This document shows, in pieces, positions 54,684 to 62,612 of a stretch of DNA of 64,000 nucleotides. How positions within the stretch are numbered: position 1 is the first letter of the stretch; every line of letters begins with the position of its first letter. The stretch lies in assembly GCF_044891285.1 (NCBI RefSeq), contig NZ_JAUIYO010000006.1, forward strand, positions 1-64,000. Direction: 5' to 3'. The position numbers and the translations under genes were made by a program. This DNA is from Pseudobacillus lumedeiriae. GTDB taxonomy: Bacteria > Bacillota > Bacilli > Bacillales > Domibacillaceae. The notes below the pieces were generated by a model. It did no database searches. It saw nothing but the letters and a program-made list of their open reading frames with translations, and was not told the DNA's origin.

Positions 54684-55187
54684 ATGGATACAAAGCTTTT
54701 TCATTACATTAATGACCTAGCAGGTCATAATACCTTTTTGGATCACATGATGATTGCTTTTTCCAAATGGGGAATTTACATTTTTATCTTACTTATTTTT
54801 TTCTCTATTTTTAATAAAAAACAAAGGCCGCTGGGGCTGTACGGAGTCGCTTCCCTTGCAGCTGCCTTAATCATTAGCCGGATCCTAAAGTATACAATCA
54901 ACCGTGACAGACCGTTTATAACAGAAGATGCCCATCTATTGTTTGCAAAATCCCCTTCCCCGTCGTTTCCAAGCGATCAGGGGGTCATTTGCGGAGTGTT
55001 TGCTGCACTATTTTGGATAATTTCTCCTAAGTGGCGCTGGCTTGCTGTAACCCTGGCTTTTTTAGTCGCTGTTTCCCGCGTCTATGTCGGACATCATTAT
55101 CCATCGGATGTAGCGGCAGGATTAGTCATAGGTATTTTATGTTTCCTTATGATCCGTAAAATCCGGCTGCGTACGAAAGATTCATGA
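54684..55187 (+). CDS. PAP2-family phosphatase (undecaprenyl-diphosphatase-like)
   Basis: A 167-residue, five- to six-TMS PAP2 protein. Motif C1 is KYTINRDRP, C3 is SRVYVGHHYPSD with the nucleophilic His. Motif C2 reads PSFPSDQ instead of the usual PSxH, so the acid/base His is replaced by Gln. The length and fold match BcrC-type undecaprenyl pyrophosphatases that recycle the lipid carrier. AAAGGAG precedes the ATG; it lies 12 bases after glpD and is probably co-transcribed. Confidence 0.8.
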   Translation: MDTKLFHYINDLAGHNTFLDHMMIAFSKWGIYIFILLIFFSIFNKKQRPLGLYGVASLAAALIISRILKYTINRDRPFITEDAHLLFAKSPSPSFPSDQGVICGVFAALFWIISPKWRWLAVTLAFLVAVSRVYVGHHYPSDVAAGLVIGILCFLMIRKIRLRTKDS

Positions 55188-55277
55188 TCTATGTCTGTTG
55201 AATCTTGATGTATGGGAGACGATTCATGATTTTCCTGCTCCCATTTATGATCTATCATTTCATCATAATTTTTTCAT

Positions 55278-55338
55278 AAAAAAGAGGTTGTCCCCTGTCA
55301 GTGAATGAATGACTGACTTTCGGGACACCTCTTCTCTT
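55278..55338 (-). terminator. Terminator of the GMC oxidoreductase operon
   Basis: Long stem AAGAGGTGTCCC / GGGGACAACCTCTT (imperfect) with inner GTCAG / CTGAC, T-run on the minus-strand exit, just after the stop at 55341; it could also end the plus-strand glpD-PAP2 transcript. Confidence 0.8.
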
Positions 55339-55340
55339 TT

Positions 55341-57053
55341 TTACACGAGCTGACCGCCGCTTTTACTATATTTTGCAATCCCTTCTGCCGCTCGATAAGC
55401 AAGCGCTCCAAGCGTTCCAGTAGGGTTGTAGCCGCTATTATGCGGAAATGAGGAAGCTCCGACGACAAATACATTATCCGCATCCCACATTTGTGAATAA
55501 TTATTTACCACTGAAATCGCTGGGTCATCTCCCATGACGACACCGCCGACATTATGAGTCGTCTGATATGGAACGATGTTGTAATCTTCTAGTTTTCCAT
55601 AATTGACAACCGTATCAGCGCCCATTTCCTTCATCACTTTATCACTTTGTTTATTTAAATAGTCGTTTAACTTACGGTCTTGATCGGTAAAGTTGTATGT
55701 CATTCTCAGCAATGGCACACCATATGCATCCTTAAACGCTGGGTCTAAGTCAAGATAATTGTATCGGTACGGCATGGAGGCCCCTTGGAACCAAGAGTCA
55801 ATCGTGCGTGTATAATATTTAATCGATTTTTGTTTAAACTCTTCCCCCCACAACGGTGTTCCCGGCGGGACGGGGTTACTCGCAATCGGCCGGTAGCCCG
55901 ATTGACTCACAACGAAGGAACCTCCATGAATAAAGTCCACATCGCTATGATCGAAATTGTCCCCATTAAAATCATCTACTACTTGACCGAGAGCGCCTGC
56001 CCCCATATATGAATTAAATCTTTCATTTTCAAAGAATCCCGTACTTCCAGGGTTCAGCTGATAACAATAGTTTTTGCCAACCACACCTTTCCCTGTTTGA
56101 GGGTCATACGGTGTCCCCAGCTTTGATACTAGTAAAAGCTTTGCATTATTTAATACATAACTTGTCAGCACAACGACATCAGCCGGCTGAATCACTTCTT
56201 CACCTTTTAGAATATCAATATATTTTACACCTGTTGCTTTTTTACCTTCGTGAATAATTTCAATTACGTTGGCATGTGTTCTCAATTCGAAGTTTCCTGT
56301 TTTCTCAGCAGTTGGAAGGACCGTTACATTCGGATCTGATTTTGCCCCATATTCACATCCGAACCGTTCACAAAACGCACAATATTGACAGGCATTGATC
56401 GTTTGTCCATCTGGATTCGTATACGTTTCTGATAAATTGGCAGATGGCAAAGAAAAAGGATGTAAGCCTAGCTTTTTTGCTGCATCCCTGAACTTATTTG
56501 TCATCACCGTATTTTTCATTGGAGGAGTAGGATAATCGCTGCTGCGTTTCCCACCGAGTGGATTCGGCTCACCAGAGATGCCGCATGTTTTTTCAAACTT
56601 GTCGTAGTACGGCTCTAACTCATCATAGGTGATCCCCCAATCTTGGATCAGATAATCATTTTTAATTTTCGACGCCCCGTATTTATCAATCGTTTTCGTT
56701 TTAATCTCAAAATCATACGGAAGGAAACGGAACGTATGACCATTCCAATGCACCCCTGAGCCGCCAACACCTTCTCCCAGCAAAAAAGATCCCAGCTGTC
56801 TCATTGGCAGTGCTTTTTGATCCATTTTGTTCCGAAAGGTGATCGTCTCCTTCGATAAATCCTGCATTAAATCGTAACGGATCGCGTATCTTAATTCATC
56901 ATGGATCATCGTAAAGTTTTCTGTATTTCGATTTCCGCCCCGTTCTAAACCGACCACCTTTAACCCGTTTTTTGCGCATTCAGCTGCAATAATCCCGCCG
57001 GCCCATCCTACTCCAACTGTTACAACATCTACTTTCGGTAATGTTTTTGCCAC
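55341..57053 (-). CDS. GMC-family dehydrogenase, large subunit (gluconate 2-dehydrogenase type)
   Basis: A 570-residue FAD-dependent GMC oxidoreductase. FAD fold TVGVGWAGGIIAAECAKNG near 11-29, EGVGGSGVHWNGHTFR near 92-107, and the C-terminal active-site pattern YQTTHNVGG and GASSFPHNSGYNPTGTLGAL, including the catalytic His and Asn. A Cys-rich patch, CQYCAFCERFGC near 218-229, is typical of the sugar-acid dehydrogenase group. GTG start behind GAGAGGGAG, 33 bases after the small-subunit gene. Substrate not determined. Confidence 0.88.
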   Translation of the reverse strand: MAKTLPKVDVVTVGVGWAGGIIAAECAKNGLKVVGLERGGNRNTENFTMIHDELRYAIRYDLMQDLSKETITFRNKMDQKALPMRQLGSFLLGEGVGGSGVHWNGHTFRFLPYDFEIKTKTIDKYGASKIKNDYLIQDWGITYDELEPYYDKFEKTCGISGEPNPLGGKRSSDYPTPPMKNTVMTNKFRDAAKKLGLHPFSLPSANLSETYTNPDGQTINACQYCAFCERFGCEYGAKSDPNVTVLPTAEKTGNFELRTHANVIEIIHEGKKATGVKYIDILKGEEVIQPADVVVLTSYVLNNAKLLLVSKLGTPYDPQTGKGVVGKNYCYQLNPGSTGFFENERFNSYMGAGALGQVVDDFNGDNFDHSDVDFIHGGSFVVSQSGYRPIASNPVPPGTPLWGEEFKQKSIKYYTRTIDSWFQGASMPYRYNYLDLDPAFKDAYGVPLLRMTYNFTDQDRKLNDYLNKQSDKVMKEMGADTVVNYGKLEDYNIVPYQTTHNVGGVVMGDDPAISVVNNYSQMWDADNVFVVGASSFPHNSGYNPTGTLGALAYRAAEGIAKYSKSGGQLV

Positions 57054-57086
57054 TTTATACTCCCTCTCTATCTAAGATATATCATT

Positions 57087-57863
57087 CTATTTTTGATTCG
57101 AAGGCATGTGTGAGTGCAGACTATTCGGTTCGATCTCTAGAAAATCTTTTGCCTCGATTTTATCTAAATAGCTCATTTGACTACCTGGGAACCCCTTCAT
57201 TTTCCATCCGGCCATATCCCTATTACCTCCATATAATGGATCAGCATAGACTCCTTCCAATACAGCTATACGCAACAATGTGAAGAAGTCACTTGACGTC
57301 ACACCTCCCATAGGAACTTGTCCTTTCTCAAAAGCTGTCAACACTTCATCTTGTTCTTTATCCGTCAATTCTTTGAAACTTTTCTTATATTTTTTCTGAC
57401 TGAACTCTCGTATCTTGGCAATTCCTTGATTAAAGATTTCTTTTCTTTTTAAGTGTGACTGAAATCCTTGTGTTTCTACCCCCGGATAAAATGGTCCTAA
57501 CATAAAATCCCGTGCATTATTGCCCCAAGCCCCTGCCAATTGGTGATCAATATAATAAGGGACATCTAAATCAATGGCACCTGGCCCCGTCTTATCTGCC
57601 GGAAAAATTCGTTCCGCTGCTTGCGAAAGCGTTTGAAAATCTTCGGGATTGGAAAAATGCATCAGCGCCTGCGTATAGCGTCCTTCATTAGCTGTCCCAT
57701 GTCCGCCGTTATTCTTGCCTTTGTTCGCTGTATTCGGCTTGACTACTTGCTGAGTAATCAGGCCGCCTAAAATACCACCGCCAATGGCCCCTCCTGCTAC
57801 ATAGCTGCCTTTACGAATAAACTCCCGGCGAGTCATTTGATTTTTTCCGTTTTGCTCACTCAT
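57087..57863 (-). CDS. Gluconate 2-dehydrogenase subunit 3-like protein with Tat signal
   Basis: A 258-residue partner subunit. The N-terminus carries a twin-arginine signal, TRREFIRKGSYVAGGAIGGG, so the complex is probably exported folded together with the FAD subunit. The mature part shows the family segments FPADKTGPGAIDLDVPYYIDHQLAGAWG and GVYADPLYGGNRDMAGWKM. ATG 57863 follows GGGAGGGG. The cytochrome c subunit of classical gluconate dehydrogenases is missing nearby. Confidence 0.88.
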   Translation of the reverse strand: MSEQNGKNQMTRREFIRKGSYVAGGAIGGGILGGLITQQVVKPNTANKGKNNGGHGTANEGRYTQALMHFSNPEDFQTLSQAAERIFPADKTGPGAIDLDVPYYIDHQLAGAWGNNARDFMLGPFYPGVETQGFQSHLKRKEIFNQGIAKIREFSQKKYKKSFKELTDKEQDEVLTAFEKGQVPMGGVTSSDFFTLLRIAVLEGVYADPLYGGNRDMAGWKMKGFPGSQMSYLDKIEAKDFLEIEPNSLHSHMPSNQK

Positions 57864-58043
57864 TTTACTGCCCCTCCCGTTATCATTCTTTGAAATCATT
57901 CTTTACCCAAAAATGAGGAAAATATACTTAACTTTATTTATTCAACTTCACGAAATTATTTGTGCATCAAAGAAAAATGAGTGTTATTTATTAGATTGGA
58001 TACAATAAGTAATGGATTTTTTAAACAAAGGAGGAGAAAAATT

Positions 58044-58493
58044 ATGTTGTTCCACATAATTATTGGGTTTATTCTTCCGTGGATATTAGGGGTTTATTTA
58101 TTTAAAAATCAAACAAAGCTGTTCCTTCTTTTTTATCCCATCGGTACAGCTAGCAGTTTTTTTATAAATGATATTGGATTTAATTACTTTTGGAAGTTAG
58201 ATCATACCTTTGAAGAACTCTCATTAAGCGCAATCCCATACAATCTAGGCGTTTATCCAATATTAGTATGTTTATTCGTTTGTTCCATTTACTATAAAAA
58301 AATGCCGATCATCGCTGCATTCTTAGTTTTTATTTTAGGGACAACGTTTGCGGAATTTATCGTGTTGCTGCTGGAAAAAGTGAAATATAGAAACGGGTGG
58401 AATATCTTTTGGACTGGGGTTAGTTACTTATTACACTACTTAATCGTCTATATTTATTACCGATCGATCCGTAAATTTATTTTGTTAAACTGA
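58044..58493 (+). CDS. CBO0543-family membrane protein
   Basis: A 149-residue protein with five predicted membrane helices. It has the GFNYFWKL and FILGTTFAEFIVLLLEKVKYRNGW pattern I associate with the CBO0543 family of unknown function, common in Bacillaceae. ATG 58044 is chosen for its AAAGGAGGAG site. It is a single gene. Confidence 0.75.
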   Translation: MLFHIIIGFILPWILGVYLFKNQTKLFLLFYPIGTASSFFINDIGFNYFWKLDHTFEELSLSAIPYNLGVYPILVCLFVCSIYYKKMPIIAAFLVFILGTTFAEFIVLLLEKVKYRNGWNIFWTGVSYLLHYLIVYIYYRSIRKFILLN

Positions 58494-58569
58494 TGAATTA
58501 ACTAGAAAAGGAGCAGTCTCAAACCAAATGTTCAGCTGATGAGACTTCTCCTTTCTCACCTCACTTTCC

Positions 58570-59265
58570 CTATGAAAAGGCCGTCAGAATAACAGCAAGT
58601 CCATTAACAGTTCCATGTATAATAATGCCGGGCCAAATGGAGCCAGATTTTTCATATACCCAGGACAATACGATTCCCGTAAAAAAGTTAACAGGCAGCG
58701 TATTATAGGTAGGAATGTGAACAATAGTGAAAATAAGTGAACTAATCATAACAGCCGCACCTATTCCCCATTTCACTCTGAACCACTTATAAAGAAATCC
58801 ACGATAAAAGATTTCCTCATATAAAGGCGAAATAACGGCTGCAGAAAGGAATCCAACTAAAAAAGTGAAAAAGGTCATATGGTCCTGAAGGCTTTGAGTT
58901 TTTTTATTTTCCCATCCTACATTAAACCACCCCATAATACCTAGAATGAGTACACTGCCAATGGCTAATATTACTATACAGTAAAGAATTGATTTCCAAT
59001 ATTCTTTTGAAAAACTGTGCAGTCCAACTGCATTCCACGATAGCCCATGCGGCTTTAGAGCAATAAAGTAGACACCTAGCACAAATACAATGGCCATCAC
59101 TAAACCTGTCAATGTTCCTGAATATAAGCTGTTCTGAAATAAAACGTAAAGAGCATTCTGTAACAAGAACTCAACCAAAAAAGGAACAATGACCAGCGTA
59201 AGAAAAAGCAATTGAAGGAGTTCTTTCCAAGACCACCTCATCGAGTTCAATCCAAATTTATTCAA
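58570..59265 (-). CDS. CPBP-family intramembrane glutamic endopeptidase
   Basis: A 231-residue Abi/CAAX-like membrane protease with about seven helices. The three catalytic motifs are intact: EEIFYRGFLYKWFR near 164-177, FTIVHIP near 191-197 and HGTVNG near 219-224. TTG start, 10 bases after GGAGGGGAT. Such proteins process membrane or prenylated peptides, some in bacteriocin immunity; no bacteriocin gene is visible nearby. Confidence 0.88.
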   Translation of the reverse strand: MNKFGLNSMRWSWKELLQLLFLTLVIVPFLVEFLLQNALYVLFQNSLYSGTLTGLVMAIVFVLGVYFIALKPHGLSWNAVGLHSFSKEYWKSILYCIVILAIGSVLILGIMGWFNVGWENKKTQSLQDHMTFFTFLVGFLSAAVISPLYEEIFYRGFLYKWFRVKWGIGAAVMISSLIFTIVHIPTYNTLPVNFFTGIVLSWVYEKSGSIWPGIIIHGTVNGLAVILTAFS

Positions 59266-59295
59266 AGTGATTATCCCCTCCTATGATCTAGGTAT

Positions 59296-59385
59296 GTTAA
59301 ACTCCCCTATTCATTTCCGCTGAGGGTGCCCTCTTTCTACTTCAATTAACAAAATAGAACAATAATCATGAACATCGCCTTTAGA
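59296..59385. repeat. Decayed short derivative of GC-rich repeat family R2
   Basis: CTATTCATTTCCGCTGAGGG, then CAATTAACAAAATAG and AATAATCATGAACATCGCC follow the same order as the copies at 9571 and 43181, with more substitutions. Confidence 0.5.
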
Positions 59386-59474
59386 TTAATTGATGACGTT
59401 ACAGATTATGAAACATCTTTATTATAAATACCGCGATTCTCTTTATCGGGCTTGTTATTCTTTTATTCTCTTAT

Positions 59475-59512
59475 AAAAAAGTGAGTGAGAAATATATTCT
59501 CACTCACTCCTG
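59475..59512 (-). terminator. Terminator of the DUF2164 gene
   Basis: Stem AGTGAGTGAGAA / TTCTCACTCACT, minus-strand exit into TTTTTTATAAG, 8 bases after the stop. Confidence 0.85.
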
Positions 59513-59519
59513 TTATCAT

Positions 59520-59765
59520 CTAACGTCTAATTGGCCGCTCTAATGTTAAAATTTCATCTTCCATTGCCGACATTTGCTGTTCAATGACGATTTTAGCATC
59601 CGAAATCGCTGCATTATAAAAGTGTGGAGCAATCGACTCTTTAATAAATTCTAACACCCTTTCTGCAGCAAACTCCGATAATTCCTCATCCCGTTCGCTA
59701 GAAAAGAAATATTGAATATCCTCAATCATTTGTTCATGCTGTTCCTTCGATAACTTAAAAAACAA
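59520..59765 (-). CDS. DUF2164 family protein, 81 aa
   Basis: A small acidic helical protein matching the DUF2164 pattern: KLSKEQHEQMIEDIQYFFSSERDEE, then EFAAERVLEFIKESIAPHFYNAAISDAK. TTG start, 7 bases after AAAGGGGTG. Function is unknown. Monocistronic with its own terminator. Confidence 0.85.
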   Translation of the reverse strand: MFFKLSKEQHEQMIEDIQYFFSSERDEELSEFAAERVLEFIKESIAPHFYNAAISDAKIVIEQQMSAMEDEILTLERPIRR

Positions 59766-59890
59766 AACAATACACCCCTTTTAATATCTATACCAATAAC
59801 AATAAAAAATATTAGCATCAAAAAAGACTTTCTTATTAACTTCTGTAGCAGGAGCCCCGCTTGTCACGGGTTGTTCCCATAAAAAAATTA

Positions 59891-59918
59891 TTGACTAAAG
59901 AATAATTATTATTATAAC
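59891..59918 (+). promoter_or_regulatory. SigA promoter of the HPP-family gene
   Basis: TTGACT (59891-59896), a 16-base AT-rich spacer and TATAAC (59913-59918), about 95 bases before the start codon. Confidence 0.5.
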
Positions 59919-60013
59919 TTTATTAAATAAGTTAAACGAAAGTCAAGAACAGACCAAAAAGGAATTGATCTAGTCTGATAGTAAAAAGTTTTTAGTAAGG
60001 AGAGATTATATTT

Positions 60014-60583
60014 TTGTTTAGAGAAGGAAGTTTAGCAAAACGGGAGCAAACAGAAAAAAACATTAAACATCAGTATCCATCTTATTTAATCAAAATGAGA
60101 GGCAAAGAGAAAAACCCTCTTAAAGTAAATACTAAAGATGTTATAACAGGGTTTATTGGTGGATTTATTGCAATCTTTATTCTTTTATTACTAACAAGCC
60201 TTACTTCTACCCCATGGTTAATTGCTTCATTTGGAGCCAGTTGTGTATTAGCATTTTCCCTTTGGAATTCTCCATTATCTCAACCTAGAAATATTATTGG
60301 TGGTCATTTCCTTTCAACGCTCATTGGGTTAACTGTTTATCATATGTTTGGCAATGAGCCATGGGTCCTTGCATTAGGGGTCGGAATGGCAATTAGTTTG
60401 ATGATGCTCACTAAAACTACTCATCCCCCTGCAGGAGCAGATCCAATCATTGTTATACTCGGTTCTTGTTCTTGGGAATATTTGTTTACACCAGTTTTAA
60501 CAGGAACTTTAGTTATCGTACTGGTCGCTTTATTAGTTAATAACTTACGAAGCGATAGAAATTATCCTGTGTTTTGGTTTTAA
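60014..60583 (+). CDS. HPP-family membrane protein
   Basis: A 189-residue protein with a 40-residue charged N-terminal tail and four to five membrane helices. The family signature THPPAGADPIIV is near 135-146. Characterised HPP proteins in cyanobacteria and plants transport nitrite; here the substrate is unknown. TTG start, 12 bases after AAGGAG. Confidence 0.85.
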   Translation: MFREGSLAKREQTEKNIKHQYPSYLIKMRGKEKNPLKVNTKDVITGFIGGFIAIFILLLLTSLTSTPWLIASFGASCVLAFSLWNSPLSQPRNIIGGHFLSTLIGLTVYHMFGNEPWVLALGVGMAISLMMLTKTTHPPAGADPIIVILGSCSWEYLFTPVLTGTLVIVLVALLVNNLRSDRNYPVFWF

Positions 60584-60731
60584 AAGAATGAGAAATGAGA
60601 CATTTATTGAAAAATCAGCTGGAGAACCGTCTTTTTCAATTTTTCATAGGCCATCACATTGTCTTCTTGAGGAAGAAGAAACATAAAAAGGAAAACCGAT
60701 CTTACTGCTCTGTTTGTTGTAGTTATAAAGT

Positions 60732-60762
60732 AAAAAAGAAGCTTTCGAGCTTCTTTTTTACG
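60732..60762 (+). terminator. Rho-independent terminator downstream of the HPP gene
   Basis: A perfect stem AAAAAAGAAGCT / AGCTTCTTTTTT with a TTCG loop, about 150 bases after the stop. It is nearly symmetrical and may work on both strands. Confidence 0.75.
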
Positions 60763-60834
60763 ATCTGCTCAACGATATTGTTGATAGACACAGTTCAAGA
60801 AGAAAAAATCAACCAGAAAGATGAAACAAAGAAG

Positions 60835-60886
60835 TGCCTCTGACGGGATTCGAACCGGCGCTCTTCCCTGCTAGAGCTACAGAGGC
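60835..60886 (-). pseudogene. tRNA relic lacking the anticodon arm
   Basis: Minus strand, 52 bases. A 7-bp acceptor stem GCCTCTG / CAGAGGC is followed by TA, a D-arm GCTC...GAGC, then directly a T-arm GCCGG-TTCGAAT-CCCGT (one mismatch) and a discriminator A. The anticodon arm and variable loop, about 22 bases, are absent, so it cannot decode. No CCA is encoded. Its amino-acid identity cannot be told. It marks the start of the accessory stretch. Confidence 0.75.
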
Positions 60887-61015
60887 AATTGTTATCTATC
60901 ATTATATGGAAGGTATAGAGATAAATGCTGGAAGGTTGTTTAATTCATCCTTCATTTAACAAACCTATAAGGAACGCCAATAATTGAGCGGATAGCTCCA
61001 GAACTTAATAGAAAA

Positions 61016-61492
61016 TTAACTTTTCCATTTCTCCTCATTGCTAAATGTTTCATAGTCATACTTCGGAACATAATCAAACTCTTCGTCATTTTTCCGCTCA
61101 TATGATTCGTTAGCAACATATAATAAAGATTCGAACTCCAAATCTTTAGGCATCTCCTCCGGATGTTTCAACACCTCATAATAAAAGTCCCTTCCATTTG
61201 CTACAACTACACATCTTGCATATAAGAAGGTATCTACAGAGAAAAACTCTTCCTCATCCACATAAGCATACTCACCAATATTTTTTGCATATTCAATACC
61301 ATCTAAATTGTAAAGAAATTTTGAAAGAATATCCTCGAAAGCAAATATTTCTTCATCGGACTTTTGGGATAAATAGCCGATAGCTTCCTCTAATACATCT
61401 TCATCATCACCTTCACACTCCCAATCAAACATAGCAATGATTTTCCAAAACTCGTTCTCGTCCATTTTTATATCTTGGAGTGTATTAGACAT
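61016..61492 (-). CDS. DUF4240 family protein, 158 aa
   Basis: A very acidic soluble protein. The start MDENEFWKIIAMF, the SDEEIFAFEDILSKFLYNLD segment and the ARCVVVANGRDFYYEVLKHPEEMP segment follow the DUF4240 pattern. ATG 61492 is 7 bases after AGGAGGG; the longer frame includes the RBS. Such small acidic proteins often occur near contact-dependent or polymorphic toxins as immunity-type genes, but no toxin is visible here. Confidence 0.75.
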   Translation of the reverse strand: MSNTLQDIKMDENEFWKIIAMFDWECEGDDEDVLEEAIGYLSQKSDEEIFAFEDILSKFLYNLDGIEYAKNIGEYAYVDEEEFFSVDTFLYARCVVVANGRDFYYEVLKHPEEMPKDLEFESLLYVANESYERKNDEEFDYVPKYDYETFSNEEKWKS

Positions 61493-61697
61493 ATACGTTC
61501 CCTCCTGTTTGATCATTTAGTTAAACTCCTGAAAGAACTACCAATTTACTTCTATCCATTACCCCGCTTGTCTTTTTCAAAGAAAAGAAAACCCTATTGG
61601 ACACAAGGGAATAGTTCACACCTCCATAAAAAAGGTATAGCATACATACAAATGGAATACCAATTATACAATATATTGTAAGTTAGGAGGAGATGAC

Positions 61698-62204
61698 ATG
61701 AAAAAAAAGAAGTGGGCAGCAAAGAAGGATAACAAAGGCAATAGTACACTTGTGTTAGGTGAGGTGCCAAAGCTGCTTCCAGAAACAACATTTATATCTC
61801 TTACAAGAGGAGAAGGACTGAATTTATTTCAGCTTTTTGTCAACCAGATGTTAACATTAATGGTCATGAATCAAATGAAAAAATCACCAGGGCTCATTTA
61901 CGCGGAACTACACGGGGAACTAAAGAAAGGGAAAGGGAATGGACAAACTATGACTGTTTGGGATGGGAAAACGATGCCGAAGTTTCGAAACAATGGATCC
62001 CACGGATTTGCGATGAAGTTTTTCGGATGGGTCATCCACAGAAAAAATACAAAAACGTATTACTTAACGTTTCCTGCAGATGGTAAAATACCATCCACTA
62101 TAGAAGCTGCTAATATATTGAAAGAATACGGAAAATTTTACAACGGGGGCAAACTCGCTAGAAAAGCAACACCTCCAAAGAAAGAAGAAATCATCATCCC
62201 TTGA
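61698..62204 (+). CDS. Hypothetical protein, 168 aa (possibly ABM/CrtA-like fold)
   Basis: I do not firmly recognise it. A lysine-rich start is followed by a mixed alpha/beta protein with TVWDGKTMPKFRNNGSHGFAMKFFGWV near 85-111. This pattern recalls dimeric alpha-beta-barrel monooxygenase-like proteins, in which a Trp-x-Gly-x-x-M-x-x-F-R-x-x-G-x-H stretch is typical. The C-terminal half (TFPADGKIPSTIEAANILKEYGKFYNGG) is well ordered. RBS TTAGGAGGAG is ideal. Genes on both sides are on the opposite strand. Confidence 0.65.
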   Translation: MKKKKWAAKKDNKGNSTLVLGEVPKLLPETTFISLTRGEGLNLFQLFVNQMLTLMVMNQMKKSPGLIYAELHGELKKGKGNGQTMTVWDGKTMPKFRNNGSHGFAMKFFGWVIHRKNTKTYYLTFPADGKIPSTIEAANILKEYGKFYNGGKLARKATPPKKEEIIIP

Positions 62205-62361
62205 TCTATCATGATAAATGTATTGCTCTTTATTTTTGGTATTTTTTATTTAGTTAGGTTAATCAAAAAATACTAGTAAAGCGCTTAACCAATTGCTAGG
62301 CAAGCTTCTAATGTTGGCCGCATCCGCCACAAGCTGTGACAAAAGATAAAAGGTGAAACAA

Positions 62362-62386
62362 AAAAGACCTTAGTCAGGTCTTAAAG
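62362..62386 (-). terminator. Terminator overlapping the end of the sinI-like gene
   Basis: Minus-strand stem AAGACCT / AGGTCTT with loop GACTA, then TTTTTTG; the stop codon TAA lies in the loop and descending arm. Confidence 0.8.
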
Positions 62387-62501
62387 ATTGGCTTAAGAAT
62401 TCTCTAATTTCATCTACAGTTATACCTAGATCTCGAGCATGAAGTATCAATTCTACCCACTCTTTATCTAACCCATTTTTATCAATTAAAGAACTAAACA
62501 T
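62370..62501 (-). CDS. SinI-like anti-repressor, 43 aa
   Basis: A short gene: ATG 62501 to TAA 62370. The product has an N-terminal MFSSLIDKNGLDKEW and a helical hairpin WVELILHARDLGITVDEI then REFLSQSL. This matches the Sin dimerisation fold of B. subtilis SinI (LDQEWVELMVEAKEANISPEEIRKYL). SinI binds the repressor SinR and frees biofilm matrix genes. An AGGGGG site lies 6 bases upstream of the ATG, partly inside the expression-platform hairpin of a c-di-GMP-I riboswitch. No SinR is in the window. The residue pattern is clear; the target repressor is inferred. Confidence 0.88.
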   Translation of the reverse strand: MFSSLIDKNGLDKEWVELILHARDLGITVDEIREFLSQSLRPD

Positions 62502-62612
62502 GTGTAACCCCCTAAAATATTTAAATTATTTTAGGTAGCTCAGCCATCATAGTAATAGAACCTTAGACCTGAAGCTTTGTGTCCCAATCTTTCGAGAGGT
62601 TTACCTTTATCT
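62502..62612 (-). ncRNA. c-di-GMP-I (GEMM-I) riboswitch upstream of the sinI-like gene
   Basis: Minus strand 62605 to 62534: GTAAACC, a P2 hairpin with a GAAA tetraloop (CTCGAAAGA), GGGACACAAAGC, then GGTCTAAGG and ATGATGGC around P3, closing with TACC. This is the order of GEMM-I aptamers, including the tetraloop and receptor-like UCUAAG/AUGAUGG. P1 is AGGTA / TACCT. A 9-bp hairpin CCTAAAATA / TATTTTAGG (62535-62511) reuses the TACCT strand and covers part of the Shine-Dalgarno. P2 has two mismatches. The architecture predicts a translational ON switch. Confidence 0.8.

Noticed and set aside
58500..58560. R1-like arms (GGAGCAGTCTCA / TGAGACTTCTCC) after the CBO0543 gene
   Set aside because: Too short and lacking the core; probably an ordinary terminator between convergent genes.
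60595..60843. 82-codon plus-strand ORF after the HPP gene
   Set aside because: It runs through the terminator hairpin and into the tRNA relic, has Lys/Phe-biased low-complexity composition and no RBS.
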